From Campylobacterales bacterium (GTDB lineage: Bacteria; Campylobacterota; Campylobacteria; Campylobacterales; JALSKU01): a stretch of 8,433 nt of DNA. The notes below the pieces were generated by a model that searched no databases, had not been told where the DNA came from, and saw only the letters and a list, made by a program, of their open reading frames with translations. Of the stretch, positions 1 to 6,413 are shown piece after piece (within the stretch, counting starts at the first letter, position 1; each line of letters begins with the position of its first letter). Made by a program: the position numbers and the translations under genes. Location of the stretch: the NCBI GenBank assembly GCA_027023175.1, contig JALVWW010000250.1, forward strand, positions 1 through 8,433. Reading direction: 5' to 3'.

Positions 1-2
1 AG

Positions 3-65
3 CATGCATTGGATGTGTTAAACAAAGTAGCTGCGAGAGAACCGCTTGAAGAGGATAGACTTTGA
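3..65 (+). CDS. Possible 3' end of an upstream gene (partial)
   Basis: Reading from base 3, an open frame of 20 codons runs in from the left edge and stops at TGA 63-65. Its tail reads HALDVLNKVAAREPLEEDRL. The charged, helix-like composition is compatible with a real protein end. An open stretch this short is common by chance, and a competing + frame is open from base 31 to TAA 145-147. I do not recognise either tail, and no function is proposed. Confidence 0.25.
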   Translation, partial: HALDVLNKVAAREPLEEDRL

Positions 66-169
66 ATGGATCAAAAGACTCAATGAAATATGGAAAATGA
101 TCAACGGACGAAGCAACTATCACAAAAGCAAAGTCAAGAATATATAAACATCTAACCCCTTAATTCTTA

Positions 170-217
170 ACCCTAAAACCTCAACCCTGATCAGAGTGTG
201 CGGGTTTTGGAGAGGGT
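170..217. repeat. Imperfect inverted repeat with C-rich and G-rich arms
   Basis: ACCCT plus AAAACC (170-180) can pair with GGTTTT (203-208) and AGGGT (213-217). This gives 5 + 6 base pairs with a 4-base GGAG bulge on the right arm and a loop of about 22 bases. No T-run follows the right arm, so it does not look like a standard intrinsic terminator. The right arm continues into a G-rich stretch to 221. Confidence 0.4.
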
Positions 218-329
218 GGGGTGAGTAAACATCGGATAGACTTCTATTCAAAGTTCACTATGGTAAAATACTTGTAACTTAGCAGCTAGGATGTGGGGAG
301 TGAGTTCAAAATTTTTTACCAACAGAGAA

Positions 330-335
330 TACAAT
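330..335 (+). promoter_or_regulatory. Candidate -10 box of the methylase operon
   Basis: TACAAT at 330-335 lies 51 bases before the methylase ATG in an AT-rich leader and is one base from TATAAT. No clear -35 is visible 16-18 bases upstream, where the sequence is a T-run within AAATTTTTTACC. A second candidate is TAAAAT at 264-269. Both are assigned by eye. Confidence 0.3.
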
Positions 336-385
336 ACGTTAGAAAATCGTTTATGTCATTATCTCTATTTTTTCGGAATTGAATA

Positions 386-3082
386 ATGGATACAAAAGAG
401 ATAGAACACAATATACAAAACATAATAAACAACTTCTCTGAAGATGAATTTATCTACGACTTCCTCCTATCCTATGGTGTGTCAAAAACCTCTGTTACTC
501 GTTTGAAAAAAGGTGATTTCAATCTTTCTAAAAATGAGAATGAAGTTTTATATAAAAAGAAGATATTTTTCAAAGTTGTAGATGAGAAAGAGCTTTTAAC
601 TACCATTGAAGATGTATCTAAAGATGATCAGATCTTAAAACACAAACCTCGATTTGTTATTGTTACGGACTATAAGCAGCTTGTTGCAAGAGATTTAAAG
701 CTTGGTAGAAATTTGGATATACCTTTAAAAGAACTGTCAAAATATTTTAGCTTCTTTTTGCCTCTTGCAGGGAGTGAAGTGTACCATGCAAGCAATGATA
801 ACGAAGCAGATAGGAATGCTGCTTATAAAATGGCTACGCTATATGATCTTTTGCGTGAGGAAAATCCTACAATTTATCATTCAAAAGAGAGCATTCACCA
901 TCTTAATGTATTTTTGTCGCGGCTTCTGTTTTGTTATTTTGCAGAAGACACAGGTATATTTGAAGAGGAGAGTATCTTTACCGATACTTTGGCACAACAT
1001 ACAGCTGCTGACGGTAGCGATACGCATATATTTCTATCGGAACTTTTTAAAAGGTTCAATACCCAAAATTCTAACGGATTTGCCGTATACCTTACGAAGT
1101 TTCCTTATGTAAATGGTGGTCTTTTTAGGGATGATATTGAAGTGCCTCATTTTTCTGCCAAAGCCAGAAAAGTACTTATAGATCTTGGCGAACTTGACTG
1201 GAGAAATATCAATCCGGATATTTTTGGTTCTATGATACAGGCAGTTGTGATAGATGAGTATCGTAGTGATCTAGGCATGCACTATACCTCGGTGCCAAAT
1301 ATCTTGAAGCTCATTAGACCTCTGTTTTTGGATGCACTCTATGAGGAGTTTGAAAAGTCAAAAGGAAGTGTCAAAAAACTGCAAAATCTTCTCAAAAGAA
1401 TTTCCAAAATCAAGTTTTTTGATCCGGCATGCGGTAGCGGGAACTTTTTGATCATTACTTATAAAGAGATACGGGTTTTAGAGGTGAAGATACTGCAACA
1501 GATCATCGAGTTGGAGCAGTCGCACCTGCTCATAGACAGTGTTATATCGTTGGAGCAGTTTTACGGCATAGAGATAGACGACTTTGCCCATGAGATAGCC
1601 ATCCTTTCACTTTGGCTTGCAGAGCATCAGATGAATCAGTACTTCGAGGAGCAGTTATCTGGCTATACGGAAGCAAAATCTATCATCCCTTTGAAACAGT
1701 CGGGTACTATTGTTCAAGGTAACGCTACTAGGATAGAGTGGAAGGAGGTTTGCCCAATAAACGAAACTGATGAGGTATATGTGATTGGGAACCCACCTTA
1801 TTTAGGAAGCAGAAGACAAAATAAAGAGCAAAAAGATGATTTGAAGTTTGTTTTTCAAAAAGATTATAAAAGTTTAGATTACATATCTGCTTGGTTTTAC
1901 AAAGGAGCAAGATATATAGAAGGTTACAATGCAAAATGTGCATTTGTATCGACAAACTCTATTTGTCAAGGTGAGCAAGTTGCCATAACATGGAGTAGAG
2001 TACTCAATGAGAAAATAGAGATAGATTTTGCATATCAGTCATTTAAATGGAAAAACAATGCCAAAGGAAATGCAGGAGTCACCGTTATAATCGTTGGGCT
2101 TAGAAATGTGAGCAATAAGCCAAAATATCTTTTTAAAGATAAGTTCAAGAAAGAAGCTAAAAATATCAATCCGTATTTGGTGGAAGCATCAAATATTATA
2201 GTTCAAAAGCAAGAAAAACCAATTTCAAATTTTCCAGAAATGAATTTTGGCAATATGCCAGCAGATAACGGAAATTTGTTGTTTACAGAAGAAGAGAAAA
2301 AAGAATTTTTGAAAAAAGAACCCAAAGCAGAAAAATGGATTAAACCTATACTATCTGCACATGAATTTTTAAATGGAAAAAATAGATATTGCTTATGGCT
2401 AGAAGATGTTCCAAAAAAAGAGTATGAAAAGTTACCACTTGTAAAAGAAAGGGTTGATAACAACTATAAAGTTCGTATAAATTCATCTCGACCACATTTG
2501 GCTGACATACCTCATTTATTTGCACAGATAACTCAACCTGCTAATAAAAGTTTTATACTTATACCAGCACACTCTTCTGAAAATAGAGACTATATTCCAA
2601 TCGGCTATTTTGATGCTCAATACAAAGCGAATAATTCAAACTTAATCGTTGCAACTGAAGAACCATGGCTCTTTGCCGTAATTACTTCACGAATGCATAT
2701 GGTATGGGTAAGAGCTGTTGGTGGTAAATTAGAAACTCGTTATAGATATTCGGCAAAGCTTTGCTACAACACATTTCCATTCCCTGAGATAAGTACAAAA
2801 CAAAAAGAGAACCTCGCACTTTATGTCTTTTCCATCTTGGATATCAGGGCAAAATATGCGGGCAAGACGATGGCATGGATGTACAATCCAGATACCATGC
2901 CAAGCCACCTAAAAAAAGCACATGAAGAGTTGGATGAAGCAGTCGAGAAATGCTACAGGATACAACCGTTTAAAAATGATACGGAACGGTTAGAGTATCT
3001 CTTTAGGCTCTATGAGGAGATGAGCAAAAAAGAGACTCTCTTTGCCAAACAGAAGAGAACAAGAAAAAAGAAGGAAAAATAG
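386..3082 (+). CDS. MmeI-like N6-adenine DNA methyltransferase, probably lacking its nuclease site
   Basis: The protein would transfer a methyl group from S-adenosylmethionine to adenine in a specific DNA site. The SAM-binding motif FDPACGSGNFL is at residues 345-355 and the catalytic NPPY of the gamma-class amino methylases at 469-472. The length (898 aa) and domain order resemble MmeI-family type IIG enzymes: N-terminal domain (about 1-130), helical spacer (about 145-320), methylase core (about 335-580), target-recognition region (about 610-800, with SSENRDYIP and RYRYSAKLCYNTFPFP) and a helical, lysine-rich tail. MmeI carries a D...ExK nuclease site in the N-terminal domain. Here the matching stretch (EVLYKKKIFFKVVDEKEL, 53-70) lacks the E and K, so I infer a methylase/recognition subunit. 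The start is ATG 386, with GGAA at 375-378 as a weak ribosome binding site. The next gene begins on the base after the stop. The target sequence cannot be read from the protein. Methylase assignment is firm; nuclease loss is inferred. Confidence 0.93.
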   Translation: MDTKEIEHNIQNIINNFSEDEFIYDFLLSYGVSKTSVTRLKKGDFNLSKNENEVLYKKKIFFKVVDEKELLTTIEDVSKDDQILKHKPRFVIVTDYKQLVARDLKLGRNLDIPLKELSKYFSFFLPLAGSEVYHASNDNEADRNAAYKMATLYDLLREENPTIYHSKESIHHLNVFLSRLLFCYFAEDTGIFEEESIFTDTLAQHTAADGSDTHIFLSELFKRFNTQNSNGFAVYLTKFPYVNGGLFRDDIEVPHFSAKARKVLIDLGELDWRNINPDIFGSMIQAVVIDEYRSDLGMHYTSVPNILKLIRPLFLDALYEEFEKSKGSVKKLQNLLKRISKIKFFDPACGSGNFLIITYKEIRVLEVKILQQIIELEQSHLLIDSVISLEQFYGIEIDDFAHEIAILSLWLAEHQMNQYFEEQLSGYTEAKSIIPLKQSGTIVQGNATRIEWKEVCPINETDEVYVIGNPPYLGSRRQNKEQKDDLKFVFQKDYKSLDYISAWFYKGARYIEGYNAKCAFVSTNSICQGEQVAITWSRVLNEKIEIDFAYQSFKWKNNAKGNAGVTVIIVGLRNVSNKPKYLFKDKFKKEAKNINPYLVEASNIIVQKQEKPISNFPEMNFGNMPADNGNLLFTEEEKKEFLKKEPKAEKWIKPILSAHEFLNGKNRYCLWLEDVPKKEYEKLPLVKERVDNNYKVRINSSRPHLADIPHLFAQITQPANKSFILIPAHSSENRDYIPIGYFDAQYKANNSNLIVATEEPWLFAVITSRMHMVWVRAVGGKLETRYRYSAKLCYNTFPFPEISTKQKENLALYVFSILDIRAKYAGKTMAWMYNPDTMPSHLKKAHEELDEAVEKCYRIQPFKNDTERLEYLFRLYEEMSKKETLFAKQKRTRKKKEK

Positions 3083-5044
3083 ATGGCGGATTTAGTACAT
3101 GTAACATACCAGCAAACGGGGAAAAGTAAAAAGACCAATGAACTTGGTATGCGTGAGATGCAACAAAAAGCCTATGAAGGCAGAATAGCACAGTACCTGC
3201 TGCTTAAAGCCCCGCCTGCTTCGGGAAAATCAAGGGCTTTGATGTTTATCGCTTTGCATAAATTGAGAAATCAGGGTATAAAGAAAGTGATCGTTGCCGT
3301 ACCGGAAAAGTCTATCGGTGCATCTTTTGAAACAACTGAGCTTAAAAAGTTCGGTTTTTTTGAAGATTGGCGACCCAATCCAAAATATAATCTCTGTACC
3401 CCTGGTGAAGAGAAGAGCAAAGTATCTGCATTTTTAAACTTCATGGAAGATGAAAACGAAGAGATACTTATCTGTACCCATGCAACCCTGCGATTTGCCT
3501 TTGAGGGAATAGACGAAAAAAAGTTTGATAATACGCTACTTGCCATAGATGAGTTTCATCATGTCTCAGCTGATGGCGATAACAGACTGGGTGAGGTGAT
3601 CAAAAACATCATGGCAAAGTCAAATGCTCATATCGTAGCGATGACAGGCTCTTACTTCAGAGGAGATGCCGTACCGGTGCTTATGCCTGAAGATGAGGAA
3701 AAATTTACCAAGATAACCTACAACTATTATCAGCAGTTAAACGGGTATGAATACCTCAAATCTTTGGGCATCGGGTATCACTTCTACAGCGGAAGATATT
3801 ACAAAAAACAGCCGGACAAAGAGATGTCGGCTTTGGCAGAGGTATTAGATGAGTCCAAAAAGACGATCGTACATATACCAAATGTAAACTCTGCAGAATC
3901 ATCAAAAGATAAATATGAAGAGGTCAATCACATCATCGATGTGTTGGGTGAACTGGAGTATCAAGATGAAGAGACGGGTGTACTGTATGTCAGAAGCCAC
4001 AAAACCGGTCGATTGTTAAAGGTAGCGGATTTAGTCAATGACGATCCAAAAGCAAGAGAGAAAATCTCAAATTATTTACGGCAGATAGATTCTGTAGATG
4101 ATATAGATATCATTATCGCTTTAGGCATGGCAAAAGAGGGGTTTGACTGGCCTTATTGTGAGCATGCACTGACTATTGGCTATAGAAGCTCTTTAACGGA
4201 GATCATCCAAATTATCGGAAGAGCAACCAGAGATAGCGAAAATAAAACCCATGCACAATTTACAAATCTTATCATTACTCCTGATGCTGAAGATGACGAT
4301 GTTAAAGTCTCTGTAAACAATATGCTAAAAGCAATTACTGCCTCTTTGCTTATGGAGCAAGTATTGGCACCCAACTTTAAATTTAAACCAAAAGATTTGG
4401 ATGAGGATGACAAAGAAGATAAAGATGATAAGACAATCAAGATTCACGGCTTTAAATTACCAACCTCTCAAAGAGCCAAAGATATTATAGAGTCTGATCT
4501 CAATGATCTAAAAGCAAGAATATTGCAAGATGATCAAATGATCAAAGCAATGCCGGGAAACATTGAACCCGAAGTGATTAATACTGTTTTGATACCTAAA
4601 ATTATCAGAGAGGTTTATCCTGATTTAAATGAGGAAGATGTAGAGGCGGTAAGGCAACATGTCGTTGTGGATTCTGTAATTAAAAACAGTACAATCGTGG
4701 AAGAAGGTGATAAAAAGTTTATACGTATGGCAGGAAGTTTTGTCAATATTGATGATATCCGTGTTGACCTGATAGATCAAATCAATCCGTTTCAAAAAGC
4801 TTTTGAAATCTTATCAAAATCCGTTACCACTCAAATGCTAAAACTAATCGATGATCACATACAAGCAACAAAAATCGAGATGACCGAAGAGGAGGCTATA
4901 TTGTTATGGACTAAAATCAAAGAGTGGGTTAAAAAGACAGGCACAGAGCCAAGTTTGCAATCAATCGATCAAAAAGAGAAAAGAATGGCAGAAGCTCTTG
5001 TCTTTTTGCGAGAACAAAAAAGAAAGAGGATGCTCAATGGGTAA
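3083..5044 (+). CDS. DExH-box superfamily 2 helicase/translocase of the methylase operon
   Basis: This is an ATP-driven DNA translocase or helicase. The SF2 motifs appear in order: Walker A APPASGKS (43-50), motif Ia around VIVAVPEKS (69-77), Ib ICTHATLRF (130-138), DEFHH box (156-160), motif III AMTGS (186-190), motif V ALGMAKEGFDW (346-356) and motif VI QIIGRATR (376-383). After the core come a very acidic, lysine-rich linker (about 438-450) and a helical C-terminal region of about 200 residues with no family I recognise. Residues about 604-645 resemble a module near the N-terminus of the next protein. The ATG follows the methylase TAG with no gap, with AAGGA at 3071-3075 seven bases upstream, so the two genes are co-transcribed. 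In context it probably moves along DNA or remodels it to link site recognition to cleavage, as the motor does in type I and type III restriction systems. That role is inferred. Confidence 0.93.
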   Translation: MADLVHVTYQQTGKSKKTNELGMREMQQKAYEGRIAQYLLLKAPPASGKSRALMFIALHKLRNQGIKKVIVAVPEKSIGASFETTELKKFGFFEDWRPNPKYNLCTPGEEKSKVSAFLNFMEDENEEILICTHATLRFAFEGIDEKKFDNTLLAIDEFHHVSADGDNRLGEVIKNIMAKSNAHIVAMTGSYFRGDAVPVLMPEDEEKFTKITYNYYQQLNGYEYLKSLGIGYHFYSGRYYKKQPDKEMSALAEVLDESKKTIVHIPNVNSAESSKDKYEEVNHIIDVLGELEYQDEETGVLYVRSHKTGRLLKVADLVNDDPKAREKISNYLRQIDSVDDIDIIIALGMAKEGFDWPYCEHALTIGYRSSLTEIIQIIGRATRDSENKTHAQFTNLIITPDAEDDDVKVSVNNMLKAITASLLMEQVLAPNFKFKPKDLDEDDKEDKDDKTIKIHGFKLPTSQRAKDIIESDLNDLKARILQDDQMIKAMPGNIEPEVINTVLIPKIIREVYPDLNEEDVEAVRQHVVVDSVIKNSTIVEEGDKKFIRMAGSFVNIDDIRVDLIDQINPFQKAFEILSKSVTTQMLKLIDDHIQATKIEMTEEEAILLWTKIKEWVKKTGTEPSLQSIDQKEKRMAEALVFLREQKRKRMLNG

Positions 5045-6242
5045 AAAGACTTTGGATGACATCTTTGAAGATGATGATTTTGGATTATTGGATGTAAAAC
5101 CAAAATCCTCCAATGTGAAATCTGAAGAAGATAGGCTCATTGAGTCTTTTGAAGAGATCAACAGTTTTATCGATAAAAACGGAAGAGAGCCTCAGGCTTC
5201 AAGTATGTCCGAATATACGCTTTTGGCGAGATTAAAAAACTTTAGAGAAGATGAGAAGAGCAAGAAATTATTAAAGTCTTATGATAGACATGATTTATTG
5301 GGCGATGTTGAGATTGAAGAGCCCACTATTGATGATGTTCTTAATGATGATGACTTGGGGCTACTGGATACCGGAGATGAGTTGGATATTTTTAAATTCA
5401 AACACACACCCAATCCTCAGGATAGAGCCAAGACAGAGTATGTAGCAAAACGGCAAAAGATGGAGGAAGAGGAATTTGCTCTGTATGAATCAATGTTTCA
5501 CAAGGTGCATAGGGAGTTAAAACAGGGGATTAGAAAAATTAAAGAATTTAAAGATGTTGAGAAACATTTAAAACCAGGGCAATTTTATGTGCTTGATGGC
5601 ATGCTCCTTTACTTAGAAGAAGTAGAAATGCAACGAGAGGATGCAAAAAAACTTGGGAAAAATACACGCAGAAGGAAAGATGGTCGTACACGGGCTATCT
5701 TTGAAAATGCAACAATGAGCAATATGCTTTATAGGTCTTTGGGAAAATCGCTTTATGCAAGTGGTAAAAGGGTTACGGAACCAAATGAGGTAAATGTTCA
5801 AAATTTGTTTGTGGAAGCTAATTGTGTGCAAGAGGATGATGTTCCAACTGGATGGGTTTATGTCGTTAAATCAAAGTCAAATAATAAAGAAATAAAAAAT
5901 ATAGATAATTTGTACAAAATTGGTTTTTCTTCAGCTCCTGTGAAAGAAAGACTTAAAAATGCAAAAAATGAAGCAACATATCTATATGAAGATGTAGAGC
6001 TTGTTGCTAGTTATAGGTGCTACAATATAAATGCAGATAAACTAGAAAAGCTATTGCATAAAATATTCGGTCATGTCTGTTTAAATATTGATCTGTATGA
6101 TAAAAATAATCAACGTATAGTGCCAAGAGAATGGTTTATTGTGCCATTGGGTGTAATAGATGAAGCTATAATGATGATGGAAAATGAAACTATTTTAAAT
6201 TATAGATATGATGAGGTAAACGAGAAAATGGTTTTGAAATGA
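5037..6242 (+). CDS. GIY-YIG nuclease (T5orf172/MUG113-like) with duplicated acidic N-terminal motif
   Basis: This is a likely DNA endonuclease of 401 aa. The C-terminal GIY-YIG domain (about 270-370) shows GWVYVV (272-277), YKIG (293-296), the conserved arginine in VKERL (R305), a glutamate in DKLEKLLHKIF (E337) and REWF (364-367), as in T5orf172/MUG113-type domains. A preceding domain (about 145-250; GQFYVLDGMLLYLEEV, then TRAIFENATMSNMLYRSL) resembles a region I associate with such nucleases. The N-terminus holds two copies of an acidic motif (5-19 and 97-111), with a KNGREP module between them (about 30-75). I chose ATG 5037 because GAGG lies just upstream and it overlaps the helicase stop by 8 bases, typical of translational coupling. 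An in-frame TTG at 4998 is less likely. The nuclease domain is much more AT-rich than the gene's 5' part. It is the only recognisable nuclease in the operon, so it is the presumed effector. Confidence 0.88.
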   Translation: MGKKTLDDIFEDDDFGLLDVKPKSSNVKSEEDRLIESFEEINSFIDKNGREPQASSMSEYTLLARLKNFREDEKSKKLLKSYDRHDLLGDVEIEEPTIDDVLNDDDLGLLDTGDELDIFKFKHTPNPQDRAKTEYVAKRQKMEEEEFALYESMFHKVHRELKQGIRKIKEFKDVEKHLKPGQFYVLDGMLLYLEEVEMQREDAKKLGKNTRRRKDGRTRAIFENATMSNMLYRSLGKSLYASGKRVTEPNEVNVQNLFVEANCVQEDDVPTGWVYVVKSKSNNKEIKNIDNLYKIGFSSAPVKERLKNAKNEATYLYEDVELVASYRCYNINADKLEKLLHKIFGHVCLNIDLYDKNNQRIVPREWFIVPLGVIDEAIMMMENETILNYRYDEVNEKMVLK

Positions 6243-6270
6243 TCTGGTAACATTGGATAACCAACCTTTT

Positions 6271-6330
6271 ATCCTTTAATAGGTGATTTCATTATTTAAC
6301 GTTCATACTTCAACCCATTTTCACCAAACC
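6271..6330 (+). repeat. Dispersed 60-bp palindromic repeat, copy A
   Basis: It aligns without gaps over 60 bases to copy C (7587-7646). The last 20 bases, CAACCCATTTTCACCAAACC, are identical, and most of the rest matches. The internal palindrome is degenerate in this copy: the left arm CCTTTAATA faces a right arm TATTTAACG. It is in the same orientation as copies C and D. Confidence 0.85.
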
Positions 6331-6338
6331 TTCAAGTA

Positions 6339-6344
6339 TATATT
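6339..6344 (+). promoter_or_regulatory. Candidate -10 box for fic
   Basis: TATATT lies 8 bases after repeat copy A. A transcript starting about 7 bases downstream would begin near 6351 and carry the copy B hairpin in its leader. No good -35 is visible. A TATATT also follows copy C at nearly the same distance, which makes it worth noting. Confidence 0.3.
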
Positions 6345-6352
6345 GTAACCTC

Positions 6353-6413
6353 TTATTAAACCTTAATGCGTTATCCTTTAATAAGAAGATCTCTTATTAA
6401 AGGATATGTCGTG
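6353..6413 (+). repeat. Partial repeat copy B, fused to the fic start
   Basis: TTATTAAACCTTAA (6353-6366) is identical to 7567-7580 just before copy C. The following ATCCTT lies at the same 20-base offset in both, and the palindromic part follows. Similarity fades at the fic GTG. The copy lacks the CAACCCATTTTCACC end found in A and C. Confidence 0.75.
6373..6405 (+). promoter_or_regulatory. 13-bp perfect hairpin covering the fic ribosome binding site
   Basis: ATCCTTTAATAAG (6373-6385) and CTTATTAAAGGAT (6393-6405) are perfect inverted repeats around the 7-base loop AAGATCT. The right arm contains AAAGGA (6399-6404), the Shine-Dalgarno sequence of fic, six bases before its GTG. In RNA the site would be paired, which could repress translation. 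As DNA it could be an operator for a dimeric regulator, possibly the Fic protein's own winged helix. The structure is directly visible; the regulatory role is inferred. Confidence 0.6.

Larger units (their letters stand above)
66..385. other. 320-base stretch without a convincing gene, upstream of the methylase operon
   Basis: No well-supported ORF is seen here on either strand; short open frames exist at its left end but lack good starts. From left to right it holds a C-rich run (152-176), an imperfect inverted repeat with a G-rich right arm (170-217) and an AT-rich section (241-385) that presumably contains the promoter and leader of the methylase operon. It could also contain the eroded 3' end of a neighbouring gene. 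Confidence 0.6.
6243..6410. other. Intergenic region between the nuclease operon and fic
   Basis: This 168-base gap contains repeat copy A (6271-6330), a possible -10 box (6339-6344) and partial repeat copy B with a strong hairpin (6353-6413). A short TTGG/CCAA inverted repeat at 6253-6264 is too weak to call a terminator for the operon. Confidence 0.6.

Noticed and set aside
31..147. Second open + frame (tail ...SNYHKSKVKNI) as the upstream gene end
   Set aside because: It is preceded by a stop at 28-30, has no start signal and no recognisable family, so neither tail can be preferred with confidence.
4998..5036. In-frame TTG start 13 codons upstream for the GIY-YIG gene
   Set aside because: It would create a 47-base overlap with the helicase, whereas ATG 5037 has GAGG nearby and a normal short overlap.
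386..6242. BREX, DISARM or classical type I restriction locus
   Set aside because: No PglZ, BrxC, DUF1998, phospholipase-D or HsdS-like gene; the nuclease is GIY-YIG and the methylase is MmeI-like with its own recognition region.
6366..6410. ATG start giving a 15-residue longer Fic protein
   Set aside because: The extra residues are encoded by repeat/hairpin DNA, and GTG 6411 has a good ribosome binding site and a family-like N-terminus.
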